This document shows, piece by piece, positions 9,263-18,686 of a stretch of DNA of 64,000 nt (position 1 is the first letter of the stretch; each line of letters begins with the position of its first letter). Source of the stretch: CAWCGU01 sp963795195 (GTDB taxonomy: Bacteria; Actinomycetota; Thermoleophilia; Solirubrobacterales; 70-9); contig CAWCGU010000006.1 of NCBI GenBank assembly GCA_963795195.1, forward strand, positions 1,860,001 to 1,924,000, given 5' to 3'. The translations under genes were made by a program, and so were the position numbers. The notes beneath the pieces were generated by a model. It was not told the DNA's origin, did no database searches, and saw nothing but the letters and a program-made list of their open reading frames with translations.

Positions 9263-9334
9263 GAGGGCGACAGTGTGGCGCACGATGCATCCCGAGGTCT
9301 TGTAAGCGATGCCACAAACCCCCGAGCGGCCCTC

Positions 9335-9340
9335 TAAACT
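9335..9340 (+). promoter_or_regulatory. Candidate -10 box (TAAACT) for the polysaccharide cluster
   Basis: TAAACT ends 11 nt before the ATG at 9352, leaving a 5' leader of only a few bases. A near-identical arrangement (TAACAT, 11296-11301, 12 nt before ATG 11314) precedes the first LytR_C gene. No ribosome-binding site is seen at either. Confidence 0.4.
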
Positions 9341-9351
9341 GCCACCTGCGT

Positions 9352-11238
9352 ATGGAGCGGTTCAACCATCCGGTCTATCGCAACCGGATCGCCCAGTTCG
9401 CCGCAGACGCAATTCTCGTCGCCGCGGCGTTCTATCTCGCCTTCCGCCTGCGATTCCTCGACACGAACGGGATTCCCTCCCGCTACGAGGACATGCTCTG
9501 GGGCTCGATCGCTTTTGTCGCGCTTGGTGAGGCGGCCCTCTTCAGCGCACTCGGCTTGCACGGCAAGTGGTGGCGCTATTTCGGGTTGCGCGACCTCTGG
9601 CTGATCGTGCGGGCGGTCGCTGTCGCAACGGTTGCGATGGTCGTCATCTTCACCCTCGCCAAGCCTTACCCGGATGACCTTCCCCGCTCGGTGGTGGTCA
9701 TCGACCTCCTGCTCACGCTGCTGTTCGTCGGCGGAGCACGCATGGCGGTTCGCTTCGTGGTCGAGCGCCCTGCCCGAACGTCAGGAAAGCGCAAGGCGCG
9801 CGACGTGCTTGTGATCGGCGCCGGCTCCGGTGGCCAGATGGTCGTCCGCGAGCTGCAACTCAACCCCGGTCTCGGCGAGAACCCGATCGGGTTCGTCGAC
9901 GACGACCCCCGGAAGCAGGGAATGCGCCTGCTCGGCCTCAAGGTCCTCGGGACCACCGACGATCTCTCCCGCGCTCTGGACCGTACGAATCCCGACGAGG
10001 TGATCATCGCCATCCCGTCTGCACCCGGTGCGCTTCGAGGCAAGGTCGTAGCGGCCTGCCGGGACCGCGATATCCGCGTTCGCACTCTGCCGACCGTTTT
10101 CGAGCTGCTGCGAGGCGGGGTGCAGCTGACCCGCCAGCTGCGCGAGGTTCAGGTCGAGGACGTGCTCGGGCGCGAGCCGGTAGTGATGGAACTCGACAAG
10201 GTGGCCGGCTACCTGGCCGATCGGATAGTGCTGGTCACCGGCGCCGGCGGGTCGATCGGCTCCGAGCTCTGCCGACAGATCGCCCGGGTACAGCCGAAGC
10301 TGCTGGTGATGCTCGACCACGCCGAGGACAACCTCTTCGAGATCGATCGCGAGATGGTCGGGCAGTGGCACTTCACGGCGGTCGAGTCGGTGCTGGCCGA
10401 CTGCAAGGAGGCGGACCGGATGCTCGAGGTGATGCAGCGCTTCAGGCCCGATGTCGTCTTTCACGCGGCGGCCTACAAACACGTGCCTCTGATGGAGGAG
10501 AATCCGCTCGAGGCGATCCGCAACAACGCGATCGCGACCCGCGTCACCGCCGAGACCGCCGCTGTGTCCGGGACCGAGCGGTTCGTGCTCGTCTCAACCG
10601 ACAAGGCGGTTTCGCCATGCACCGTGATGGGTGCGTCCAAGGCGCTGGCGGAGTGGATCGTGGAGGCTGCCGGACGGCGTCACCCACGCACGCGGTTCAT
10701 CAGTGTGCGCTTCGGCAATGTGCTCGGCTCCTCGGGGAGCGTTGTACCGATATTCCGCAGCCAGATCGAGCGCGGAGGGCCCGTGACGGTCACCGACCCG
10801 GAGATGACGCGCTACTTCATGACGATCCCGGAGGCCGTTCAACTCGTGATCAGATCCGGCGACCTCGGCGCGGGAGTCGGCGAGATCTTCGTGCTCGAGA
10901 TGGGCGAGCCGGTGCGGATCATCGACCTCGCTCGCAACATGATCCGCCTGGCCGGCTATGAGCCCGACGACGAGATCGCAATCGAGTTCGTCGGACCCAG
11001 ACCAGGCGAAAAGCTTCACGAGGAACTCTTCAACGCCGAGGAAGAGCCGCAGGCGACCGCCGCAGACCGGATCCTGCGCGCGATGCGCCGACAGCCTCTC
11101 GATGCTGCCCGCATCGATGCCACGCTGGAGCAGCTGGAGGGTCTCGTCGCGTCCGGTGACGAGAGCGGACTGGCGCAGCGCGTGGTCGAGCTGGTCGGCA
11201 GCCCGGGCGACCCCGAACGCGTCCGCCAGCCCTCCTGA
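9352..11238 (+). CDS. Membrane-bound nucleoside-diphosphate-sugar 4,6-dehydratase (CapD/PglF/WbpM family)
   Basis: A 628-residue two-part protein. The N-terminus (about 1-130) has four hydrophobic segments; a CoA-binding-like Rossmann region follows (VLVIGAGSGGQMV, about 155-270); the C-terminal extended SDR domain starts at VLVTGAGGSIGSELCRQ. The usual SDR Tyr of YxxxK is replaced by Met in VMGASKALAE, the hallmark of the PglF/WbpM C6-dehydratase group that makes UDP-4-keto-6-deoxy-hexosamines from UDP-GlcNAc. It opens the polysaccharide cluster and probably supplies its unusual first sugar. Intact, full length; the exact substrate is inferred. Confidence 0.9.
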   Translation: MERFNHPVYRNRIAQFAADAILVAAAFYLAFRLRFLDTNGIPSRYEDMLWGSIAFVALGEAALFSALGLHGKWWRYFGLRDLWLIVRAVAVATVAMVVIFTLAKPYPDDLPRSVVVIDLLLTLLFVGGARMAVRFVVERPARTSGKRKARDVLVIGAGSGGQMVVRELQLNPGLGENPIGFVDDDPRKQGMRLLGLKVLGTTDDLSRALDRTNPDEVIIAIPSAPGALRGKVVAACRDRDIRVRTLPTVFELLRGGVQLTRQLREVQVEDVLGREPVVMELDKVAGYLADRIVLVTGAGGSIGSELCRQIARVQPKLLVMLDHAEDNLFEIDREMVGQWHFTAVESVLADCKEADRMLEVMQRFRPDVVFHAAAYKHVPLMEENPLEAIRNNAIATRVTAETAAVSGTERFVLVSTDKAVSPCTVMGASKALAEWIVEAAGRRHPRTRFISVRFGNVLGSSGSVVPIFRSQIERGGPVTVTDPEMTRYFMTIPEAVQLVIRSGDLGAGVGEIFVLEMGEPVRIIDLARNMIRLAGYEPDDEIAIEFVGPRPGEKLHEELFNAEEEPQATAADRILRAMRRQPLDAARIDATLEQLEGLVASGDESGLAQRVVELVGSPGDPERVRQPS

Positions 11239-11313
11239 AGGCCCATTTTCAGGCGTAACGCCGCCTGCGCACCGGAAAGCGGCCACCCCGGGCCATAACA
11301 TGACGCCCGGCGT

Positions 11314-12066
11314 ATGGAACTTTTTGAGCGGATTGGGGCGGTTGCGGGCCTGGCCGCGTTTATGGGGCTGGCTGTGCTCAGCCTGCTCTATTTCCAGCAG
11401 GGGCGCGAGGTTCGGCGCCTGCGCCGCTGGGCCGGCAAGGCACCCGAGCGGGCCAAAGCAGCTGCCGAGGAGGCTGGTGTCGAGCTGCCGAACGATGCCG
11501 GCGCGCCCGGAGCGATCTCGCGCGTCTTTGCGCCGGTCGGCCGGGGACTGGCAGCCATCGGCCGGCCGTTCGCCAGCGCCTGGAGAGCAATTGACCGGCG
11601 CAGCCCGGTGGACCCGCGTCTGATCGCCGCCGGCCTGGTCGTCGGCGTCGTCGTTGCGCTGGTGTTCGTCGTTCACCCGTTCGGTCTGCTTTCCGATGAT
11701 GATGCACCGCAGACGGGCACTCAGAAGGCGGAGAAGGCGGCTGTCCCAGCACCGGCCGAGACCGAGGTCGCCGTTCTGAATGGAACGGCCGCCGGCCCGG
11801 CACCGGCGCCGGGCCTGGCCAACGAGGTCGGTGACGAGGTCCAGGCCGCCGGATACAGGCTTGGCGAGGTGGGTGACACGACCACACCGTTCCCGGAAAC
11901 AATTGTCATGTACGCACGCACGCAAAAGGAAGTGGGGGAGGCTTTCGCCGCCGACCTCACTGCAGAGTTGAACGACCCCCCGGTCGAGGTGATGACGAAC
12001 GAAATCGATTCACTGGCCGGCGACGCGCTGGTCGCCGTGGTCGTCGGTGACGACGCGGGCGGCTAG
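11314..12066 (+). CDS. Membrane-anchored LytR_C domain protein (first copy)
   Basis: A 250-residue protein of unknown function. It has an N-terminal hydrophobic segment (about residues 8-28), a basic cytoplasmic region, a second hydrophobic segment (about 105-125, LIAAGLVVGVVVALVFVV), then a C-terminal LytR_C domain beginning TEVAVLNGTAAGP. In LytR-CpsA-Psr glycopolymer ligases this domain sits after the catalytic domain, but no LCP catalytic domain is present here. The next gene has the same architecture, so this is a tandem duplication. The context suggests a role in polysaccharide attachment or export; this is not demonstrable from the sequence. A small inverted repeat (CAGGCG/CGCCTG, 11250-11267) lies upstream. 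Confidence 0.8.
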   Translation: MELFERIGAVAGLAAFMGLAVLSLLYFQQGREVRRLRRWAGKAPERAKAAAEEAGVELPNDAGAPGAISRVFAPVGRGLAAIGRPFASAWRAIDRRSPVDPRLIAAGLVVGVVVALVFVVHPFGLLSDDDAPQTGTQKAEKAAVPAPAETEVAVLNGTAAGPAPAPGLANEVGDEVQAAGYRLGEVGDTTTPFPETIVMYARTQKEVGEAFAADLTAELNDPPVEVMTNEIDSLAGDALVAVVVGDDAGG

Positions 12067-12089
12067 CGGATGAGGCCCGTGAAGCGGCG

Positions 12090-12932
12090 ATGGACCTAGC
12101 CGATCTCGTCTTTCGCGCCGGCCTGTTCGCCGGCGTTGCTTCCTTCGGGGTGCTGGCGCTGCTGATCCCTCTCTACATGCAGCAGCGTAAGGACGTCACA
12201 AGGCTGCGGGCGTGGGCGGCCCTGACACCCGACCGCGGGACCGCCGAGTTTCAGGCCGCCGAGTCGGCGGGGATCTCGACGACGTTCCCGGCAGTTCAGG
12301 GAGCCGCCCCCCGTGACACGGCGCTGATGCCATCCGTGCCGGCCTCCCAGCGCGTCTCGCGCGAGCTGCCGGCGGCGGTGCGCCGTGGCACGACGGGCTC
12401 AACGCCGGTCCAGGAGTCCTTCTGGCGGCGCTTCGTACGCCGCCCGGATCCGCGCTGGCTCGTCGGGATCGTGGTCGGCGTGGTCGTCCTCGGCGTCGGA
12501 GTCGGCGTACTGGCCGTCCAGATCCGCGAGGACAGCCCAAGCTCCACAGGGACGTCGTCGACTCCCCCGGCGGTCAACCCAGCAGACGTATCTGTCGCCG
12601 TTCTCAATGCGACACCCGTCCCTGGTCTGGCGGCAAAGGTCGGTGACGATCTCGAATCCGGTGGCTTTGTCCGTGGCGCAGTCGGCAACAGCGACCCGGT
12701 GGCGGACAGCCTCGTCCTTTACCAGCGCGGGCACGAACAGGAGGCCGAGGCCGTCGCCGAGCGGCTTGGAATCGAGACTGTGGAGGTGATAGACGAAGAC
12801 ACGGAGCTGAACGTCGTCGAGCTCAGCGAGGCGATCGAGCTCGAACCTGCCGCGGTCGTGGTGATCGCCGGGGAGGACCGGGTCATCGACGGAGCCCCGC
12901 CTGAGGACGAGCGGGCCGAGCGGGCCCCTTGA
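12090..12932 (+). CDS. Membrane-anchored LytR_C domain protein (second copy)
   Basis: A 280-residue paralogue of the preceding gene, 23 bp downstream. The start region (MDLADLVFRAGLFAGVASFGV) is a first membrane segment followed by LYMQQRKDVTRLRAWA, closely parallel to the LYFQQGREVRRLRRWA of the first copy. A second membrane helix lies at about residues 126-146, then a LytR_C domain beginning VSVAVLNATPVPGLAAKVG. It ends with an acidic tail. No catalytic LCP domain is seen. Function unknown; the conserved order and shared architecture argue that the pair acts together at the membrane. Confidence 0.8.
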   Translation: MDLADLVFRAGLFAGVASFGVLALLIPLYMQQRKDVTRLRAWAALTPDRGTAEFQAAESAGISTTFPAVQGAAPRDTALMPSVPASQRVSRELPAAVRRGTTGSTPVQESFWRRFVRRPDPRWLVGIVVGVVVLGVGVGVLAVQIREDSPSSTGTSSTPPAVNPADVSVAVLNATPVPGLAAKVGDDLESGGFVRGAVGNSDPVADSLVLYQRGHEQEAEAVAERLGIETVEVIDEDTELNVVELSEAIELEPAAVVVIAGEDRVIDGAPPEDERAERAP

Positions 12933-12942
12933 ATCGACCATC

Positions 12943-13383
12943 TTGAGTTCGCCCACCCGCCCGCCGGCAGCGTTGCTGTTTGGGTTGCTGGTGGCGGCCA
13001 CCCTGACCGCGTTTGTGCTCGTCGAGGACGAGCGAGATCACCCCGAAGATCATCGAGAACGACACGGTCAATCCTCGCTATACGGAGGAGTGTCCGGACC
13101 GGTCTGCCGAGCCAGATGGAGGTGAGGTTCACGATTACGCGCGGCGAGCAGGACGCGACGGTGGTCGTTATCGACGAGGAAGACCGGGTCGTCAAGACAC
13201 TGGCCACTGACAAGGAGCTGGTCGACGACGGGACTTACACTTCCGCTGGGACGCGACCGACGACGACGGCGAACCTGTGTCTCCCGGCTCGCTACCGATT
13301 GCGACTGCGACTCGGCGAGCTCGATCGCGACCTGCCGCTGCCGTCGACGTGTGTCGCTGGAGCCGCCGGCGGTTCGGCCGTGA
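12943..13383 (+). CDS. Small membrane-anchored FlgD-Ig-like protein, frameshifted
   Basis: Reconstructed from three frames. TTG at 12943 gives a signal/membrane segment (ALLFGLLVAATLTAFVLVED). Another frame continues TPKIIENDTVNPRYTEECPD; a third gives MEVRFTITRGEQDATVVVID then KTLATDKELVDDGTY, a FlgD-type Ig-like domain. Its expected FRWDATDDDGEPVSPGS lies one base out of frame near 13243, then YRLRLRLGELDRDLPLP. The last frame ends VSLEPPAVRP and a TGA (13381-13383) that overlaps the GTG of the next gene. Four to five single-base indels are needed. No enzymatic motif; probably an envelope protein of the polysaccharide cluster. Confidence 0.65.
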
Positions 13384-15016
13384 GCCACGAGCTCGAGATC
13401 GCGGCGCAATCGTCGCCTCGCTTGCGGCCGCAGCGGGCGTTCTGGCGCCCGCTCGCCGCACTCGGGCGATCTGCATGTTGCTGGCGCTCGGGCTCGGTGT
13501 CGCGCTGCTGCTCGGTGACAGCTGGAACGACAGCCGAGTCGTTGATCTTCGCGAAGGAAACGGCGCGCCTCGCGGTGCGGCCGTCGCTGGCGCCGCGATG
13601 CTGGCGCTGCTCGCGGTCGCCATGCGCCGCTGGCGCGCGACGTTTCCACTGCTGGCGGTCGCGGCACTGCCCTTTCGGGTGCCGATCGACATCGGCGGCG
13701 AGAGCGCCAACCTGCTGTTGCCGCTCTACGCGGTGATCGCAGCGGCGCTGCTGACGGAGCTGATCGATGTCTGGCAAGCCCGGGGTCTGACCCCTAAACC
13801 ACAAGCGAGCGAACCTTCGTCGCGGTCACAAGGAGGTCTGACCCCTCAAGGTCCATCCTCGTGGCCCGCTCTGGCGGCGCGCTGGCTTGCTCCCGCGCTG
13901 GTTGCAGCGGTCGTGCTCTACGCCGTCCAGCTCTCCTACGCAGACGATCCCTCGCAGGGGCTGCAGAACATCTGCTTCTTCTACCTGCCGTTTTCCGTCC
14001 TCTTTTCGATGCTGGTCCGGATCGAGTGGAGCGCGAGGTGGTTGCGTTCGGCGTTCGCGGTGCTGGTCATCGAAGCTCTGTTGTTCGCGATCGTCGCCGG
14101 CTACCAGTACGCCGCCGAAGACCTGCTCTGGAATCCGGATGTGATGGCGGCGAACCTTTTCCATCCGTACTTCCGGGTCAATTCGCTGTTCTGGGATCCG
14201 AACATCCTCGGCCGCTATCTCGCCGTCGCAATTGCGGTGCTCGCGTCGCTGATGCTGATGACACGATCGGCTCGGACGGCCTGGGCCTGTCTCGTGGCCT
14301 CGCTCCTGCTGCTCACGGCGATGAGCCTGACGTTTTCGCAGTCCGCCTTCCTTGCCCTGCTGGCCGGCCTGATCGTGCTTGCGGCGTTGCGCTGGAGCGC
14401 GCGCTGGACGCTCGTCCTCGGTGGGTCCGCGGCCGTCGTGGCGATGGTCTTCGTGCTCGCCGGCGGCGTCTCCCTCGACTTCGACTTCAGCGGCAAGAGC
14501 CTCGACGGCGAAACCAGCGGTCGCGGCGAGCTGATCCGTGGAGGCGTCGAACTCGGAGAGAGAAGCCCGGCGTTGGGGCTCGGGTCGGGGTCCTTCTCCC
14601 AAGAGTTCCAGGAGCGCTACGGGGACGAGCAGGCGGCGGCGAGCGCCTCGCACACGGAACCGGTGACGATCTTCGCCGAGCAGGGCGCGATCGGGCTGAT
14701 CGTGTACGGCGCTCTCATCGCAACGGCGATCGCCGCGCTGCTGGCGGGACTCGGTCCGTGCGCCCCCGGCCTTCGCGGCTTCGCAGCCGCGCCGGGCTTA
14801 TCGCCGCCTCGCGATGCGAGCGTGTTCAGCGCCGTGGCGGCCGCGAGGGCGGCGGCGCTGACCGGTTTCATCGTCATGTTCGTGCACAGCCTCTCCTACG
14901 CCGCCTTCCTGACGGATCCGATCACCTGGGCTCTACTGGCCCTCGGCCTCGGCCTCATCAGGCATCCCCCGGGAGTTGAGGCACCGCAAATGACTCGAGG
15001 AGGCCGCACCAGCTAG
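13380..15016 (+). CDS. O-antigen ligase/Wzy-type polymerase family membrane protein
   Basis: About 545 residues with ten or more hydrophobic segments and, toward the C-terminus, the O-antigen-ligase loop: SGRGELIRGGVELGERSP, then the G-SF-QEF region and the histidine in SASHTEPVTIFAEQGAIGLI. Such proteins polymerise or ligate undecaprenyl-linked glycans on the outer face of the membrane. GTG at 13380 overlaps the preceding stop (GTGA); from there a one-base indel near 13407 is required to enter the main frame (IVASLAAAAGVLAPA). An unusual in-frame insertion carrying two palindromic repeats lies at 13782-13847 between hydrophobic segments. The stop overlaps the next start by one base. Confidence 0.8.
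13782..13847. repeat. Pair of GGGGTCTGACCCC-type palindromes inside a coding sequence
   Basis: A perfect palindrome with a one-base centre, GGGGTC-T-GACCCC, lies at 13782-13794. A second, imperfect copy (GGAGGTCTGACCCCT) lies at 13832-13846; 37 bp separate the two copies. Both are read in frame and encode the repeated peptide GLTP in a Pro/Ser-rich loop. The arrangement resembles REP-like elements mobilised by REP-associated tyrosine transposases, though no transposase is present here. Confidence 0.6.
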
Positions 15017-16539
15017 TGCTCGGCTACCTCCGTCGCCTGGCGACGACCGGATTTGCCTACACGGCCTCGAGCGTGCTCTCGAAGCTGGTCGCGATTGCGC
15101 TGCTGCCGCTCTACACGAGCTACCTGGACCCGTCCGACTACGGTGCCGCGGAGGTGATGATCACCGGCGTCATCGCCGCCAGCATCGTCGTGCGGCTGGG
15201 GGTGATAGAGGCGCTGATGCGCTTCTACTACATCGGCGGCGAGCGGCCGAACGAGGTGGTCCGCACCGGATTCGCCTCTCTTTTCTGGGCGACGACGGCG
15301 GCCGTCGCGTTGATGCTTCCTTTCGCGGGTGCGATCTCCGAGGCCCTGCTCGGCGAGCCTGACGCGGAGCTTGCGCGAATCGCGATCGGCGGGCTCTGGA
15401 TCTTCACGCTTTACGAGTACTTGGTCTCGCTCTTTCGCCTCGACGAGCGCGCGCGGGCCTACTTCTTCTTCACTTTCGCCAACGTGCTCGTCGCGATCCC
15501 GCTGACGGTCTTCCTGGTCGTCGTCGAGGACCAAGGAGCGTCTGGCCTGTTGCTCGGCACCTACGGCGCGGCGGTTCCGTTCGTGGCCTGGGTGGCGATC
15601 GAGCAGCGCCGCCGACTCTCGCTGGTGCCAAAGCTGCCGTTGCTGCGACGCATGCTCAGGTTCGGGTTCCCGACGATGCCCGCAGAGCTCTCGCTCTACT
15701 CGCTCAGCTTCATCGACAGAATCGTGATCGCACGCCTCGCCGGCCTCGCCGAAGCGGGTCTCTACGCGTTGGCGGTCAAGTTCTCCCAGGCCGTCAACGT
15801 GCTCGTCCGTGGCTTCCAGCTCGCCTGGCCGCCGCTCGCCTACTCGGTCGTCGATGACGACGAGGCGAGACGCGCCTATGCACTGGTCGTCACCTGGTTC
15901 ACCGCCGTTTGCACATTCGTGGTCGTCGGCATGTGGCTCTTCTCACGCTGGATCGTCCGCATCTTCACGACGCCGGAGTTCTTCGGGTCCTACGAAGCAA
16001 TCGGCCTGGTTTCGACGGGCGTTACGCTCTACGCGCTCTATCTGGTCCTGGTCGTCATCCTCGGCCGAACCGGGCGGACCGAGTTCAACTTCCCGGCGAC
16101 CCTGGTCGCGACTGCCGCCAACATCGGGCTCAACCTGTTGCTCGTCCCGCCGCTCGGAATCAAGGGCGCCGGCTTGGCGCTGGTGGCCTCCTACATCATC
16201 GTGCTGGTGCTGATGTACGGCTTCACGCAGCGCCTTTTCGCCGTTCCGTATGAATGGCGGCGGCTGGCAATGGTCGTCGGCTCCGCCGTCGTTCTGGTGG
16301 CCGGAGGCGAGCTCTTGCTGCCGACCGAGGGGTTCGCCGGCTTGGCTGGTCGCACCGCGGTCTGGTTTGCGTTTCCCCTGCTTCTCTGGTTCGGCGGCTT
16401 CCTCGAGCAGGGGGAACGCGAGGCGCTCGGCCGCCTGCTTGATCCGGCCACGTTGCGCGAGCGGCTGTCGGCCGTCGGCGCCTCGGCGACGACCCGGGGG
16501 AGCCGTCACAACAGGAGGAAGGCCGCGGGCCACGCTTGA
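15016..16539 (+). CDS. Polysaccharide flippase (Wzx/MATE-like, polysaccharide_synt family)
   Basis: A 507-residue protein with about 12-14 hydrophobic segments and the family's N-terminal pattern (SSVLSKLVAIALLPLYTSYL, then PSDYGAAEVM) and a central FGFPTMPAELSLYSLSFIDR segment. Wzx-type proteins flip undecaprenyl-pyrophosphate-linked repeat units across the membrane, and the polymerase encoded directly upstream would act next. GTG at 15016 overlaps the upstream TAG by one base, which decides the start. The C-terminus is basic. The gene is intact, unlike its neighbours on both sides. It converges on the next gene with a 10-bp gap. Confidence 0.87.
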   Translation: MLGYLRRLATTGFAYTASSVLSKLVAIALLPLYTSYLDPSDYGAAEVMITGVIAASIVVRLGVIEALMRFYYIGGERPNEVVRTGFASLFWATTAAVALMLPFAGAISEALLGEPDAELARIAIGGLWIFTLYEYLVSLFRLDERARAYFFFTFANVLVAIPLTVFLVVVEDQGASGLLLGTYGAAVPFVAWVAIEQRRRLSLVPKLPLLRRMLRFGFPTMPAELSLYSLSFIDRIVIARLAGLAEAGLYALAVKFSQAVNVLVRGFQLAWPPLAYSVVDDDEARRAYALVVTWFTAVCTFVVVGMWLFSRWIVRIFTTPEFFGSYEAIGLVSTGVTLYALYLVLVVILGRTGRTEFNFPATLVATAANIGLNLLLVPPLGIKGAGLALVASYIIVLVLMYGFTQRLFAVPYEWRRLAMVVGSAVVLVAGGELLLPTEGFAGLAGRTAVWFAFPLLLWFGGFLEQGEREALGRLLDPATLRERLSAVGASATTRGSRHNRRKAAGHA

Positions 16540-16549
16540 CGGCGGAGGT

Positions 16550-17526
16550 CTACGAGGCCGAGCGCCGCGACGAGGATTCGCGGTTGTAGGCGTCTGCGGC
16601 TTCCTTCAGGCCGTCGCCTGACCCCGGGAGCAGCGCCTGGCGCGCGTGCAACAGGTACCAGCGGGGATCGTGCCCGGGAAGCACAGTGGCCGCCAGCGCC
16701 CTCAGCAGGTAAGGCAGCGCCCCCAGCGGGCGCGCCAGCCAGGCCACGACGGGGCCGCGATGCTTTCGCAGGTAGCGGTCGCGGCCACGGTGAAATTCGA
16801 CGACGCGGGTGGATCCGGCCCGCCGGTCGCTCGAGAGCTGCTCGTGGTGGACAGCCTCGGCTGAGGGTACGAAGAGAATCTCACCTCCAGCGTCACGCAG
16901 GCGCTTGCAGAAGTCGGTTTCATCGGAGTAGACGAAGAAATCAGGATCGAGGTATCCGACCGCGGCGGCGGCTTCGCAACGCACGAGCATCGCCGATGAC
17001 TGCACCCAGCCGACCGGGCGCGTGCTGTCACCTTTGCTTTGCACGACCAGCAGCCGGTGCAGAAAGAGCGCTGAGGCGAGCACGGTGCCGAGCCCGGGCA
17101 GCCGCCACGGCGCAGGGCTGCGGGCTGCCGTCGGGAGCAAGCAGCTGCGCGCCCGCCGCGGAGGCCCATGGATTCGCCTCGAGGGCGCCGAGCAGCGCCG
17201 CGCTTGCCCCGGGCCGCAGCTCGGAGTCTTCATTGAGCAGCAGCGCCAGGGGCGCCGCCACCTCCTGCAGCAATCGCGAATCGTTGGCGGCTTTGCCGCT
17301 GTGCGCTCGTCGAGTTCGATCACCCGCGTGCCGCCGCCAGAGCCGCCGAGAATGCCGCGGCCCACTTCCGCGCAGCCTCGGCTGAGCCGTCATCGGAGGC
17401 GTTGTCCAGCACCAGGATCTCGGCGGGGACGCCGGGCGGGTGGGTTCGCTCGATCGCGCCAGGCAGCTCGAGCAGCAGAGAGCGGCCATTCGTGTTGACG
17501 ATGCAATAGGAGATCGCGGGGGCCAT
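16550..17526 (-). CDS. Family 2 glycosyltransferase (rhamnosyltransferase-like), frameshifted
   Basis: Reconstructed across at least three frames. ATG at 17526 gives ISYCIVNTNGRSLLLELPGA then EILVLDNASDDGSAEAARKW, the GT-A nucleotide-binding start. A second frame gives LALLLNEDSELRPGASAALL (the DxD-like NED). A third, from about 17110 down, gives VQSKGDSTRPVGWVQSSAML and YLDPDFFVYSDETDFCKRLR, the acceptor-side ED motif, to the stop at 16550. The order matches WbbL-type rhamnosyltransferases. Total about 325 residues. The indels disrupt every frame but no domain is lost. The start is supported by TATCGT 7 nt upstream (17534-17539). Confidence 0.75.
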
Positions 17527-17546
17527 CGGAGTGACGATATGCCACG

Positions 17547-18679
17547 GTGCGCGACCCGATGCGCGTCCAGATCCTCGATCCCTCCGCTTTCACGCCCCCG
17601 TATGACCACGCACTCTGCGCCGCGTTGGCCCGTGCGGGCGCCGAGGTCGAGCTCGTGACGAGCCGCTTCCTCTACGGGCCCGTCCCGCGAGGAGGGCTAT
17701 GAGGTCACGGGAGCTCTTTTACCGCCGCACCGCCAGCGAGGCCGTCGAGGCACCGGCGCGGCGGGCCGTCTAGCTGGCCGAGCACCTAACGGACATGCGC
17801 CGGTTTCGCCGAGGTTCGAGCGCAATCGTCCGACTCGTGCACTGGCAGTGGGTCAGCGTGCCGGCTCTCGACTCGGCCTCGCTCCGCCGCCGCCGCCCCG
17901 GACCGAAGCGTGTATTCACCGTCCACTACCCACTCCCGGACGACCCGCGGGAACTGCGGCGCGAGTACTCGCTGCTGAAGGCGATGGATGCCGTCGTCAT
18001 TTATTCCGTGCACAGTGCTCGGCGCCTGCGTGAAGATGTCGGCCTCGATGCCTCCAAAGTGCATGTGATCGAACATGGGGCGTTCGACTACCTGACGCGG
18101 CTCGATGATGAGAAGCCGCTCCCTTCCGAGCTCGATGGGGCCGAGGGTCCGGTGATCCTCTTCTTCGGCCTGCTGCGGCCCTACAAGGGCCTGGACGTCC
18201 TGCTCGAGGCCTTTCGGTCGGTGCGGGATGCCGAGCTCTGGGTGGTAGGGCGGGAGATGATGCCCTTGGAGCCGCTCCAGGCCCTCGCTGAGAAGGCGCC
18301 CGGGACGGTGCGGATGCTGCCGCGCTTCATCACCGATTGCGAGATTCCCGCCCTGTTTCGGCGAGCGGACATCGTCGTGCTTCCCTACCGCGAAATTGAG
18401 CAATCGGGCGTGCTCTACACAGCGATCGCCTTCGGCAAGGCGATCGTGCTGAGTTCCGTGGGTGGCTTCACCGAGGTCGCCGAGCGCCACGGCGCCGGAC
18501 GGCTCGTGCCTCCCGGCGATGCGCAGGCGCTTGCCGACACGCTCAACGACCTGCTCGAAAATCCGGCTGAGCGCGACCGGCTGGCCGCCCAAGCCGCCCA
18601 AGCCGCCGCCGGCCCCTTCTCCTGGGATCGCATCGCCGCGCAAACGCTCGCCCTCTACGAATCCCTGCTCGACGCATAA
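17547..18679 (+). CDS. Family 4-like glycosyltransferase (GT-B), N-terminal part broken
   Basis: The intact C-terminal part (17795-18679) is a GT-B glycosyltransferase with a GPVILFFGLLRPYKGLDVLL segment and the nucleotide-sugar E-x7-E region (YREIEQSGVLYTAIAFGKAI). The N-terminus is readable from GTG 17547 or ATG 17559 (VQILDPSAFTPPYDHALCAA, then AGAEVELVTSRFLYGP). Two compensating single-base indels near 17690 and 17717, and an in-frame TAG at 17771-17773, interrupt it. Just after the TAG the frame continues LAEHLTDMRRFRRGS, so the TAG is most simply a base error for a sense codon. About 370 residues in all. Confidence 0.78.
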
Positions 18680-18686
18680 TCATTGG

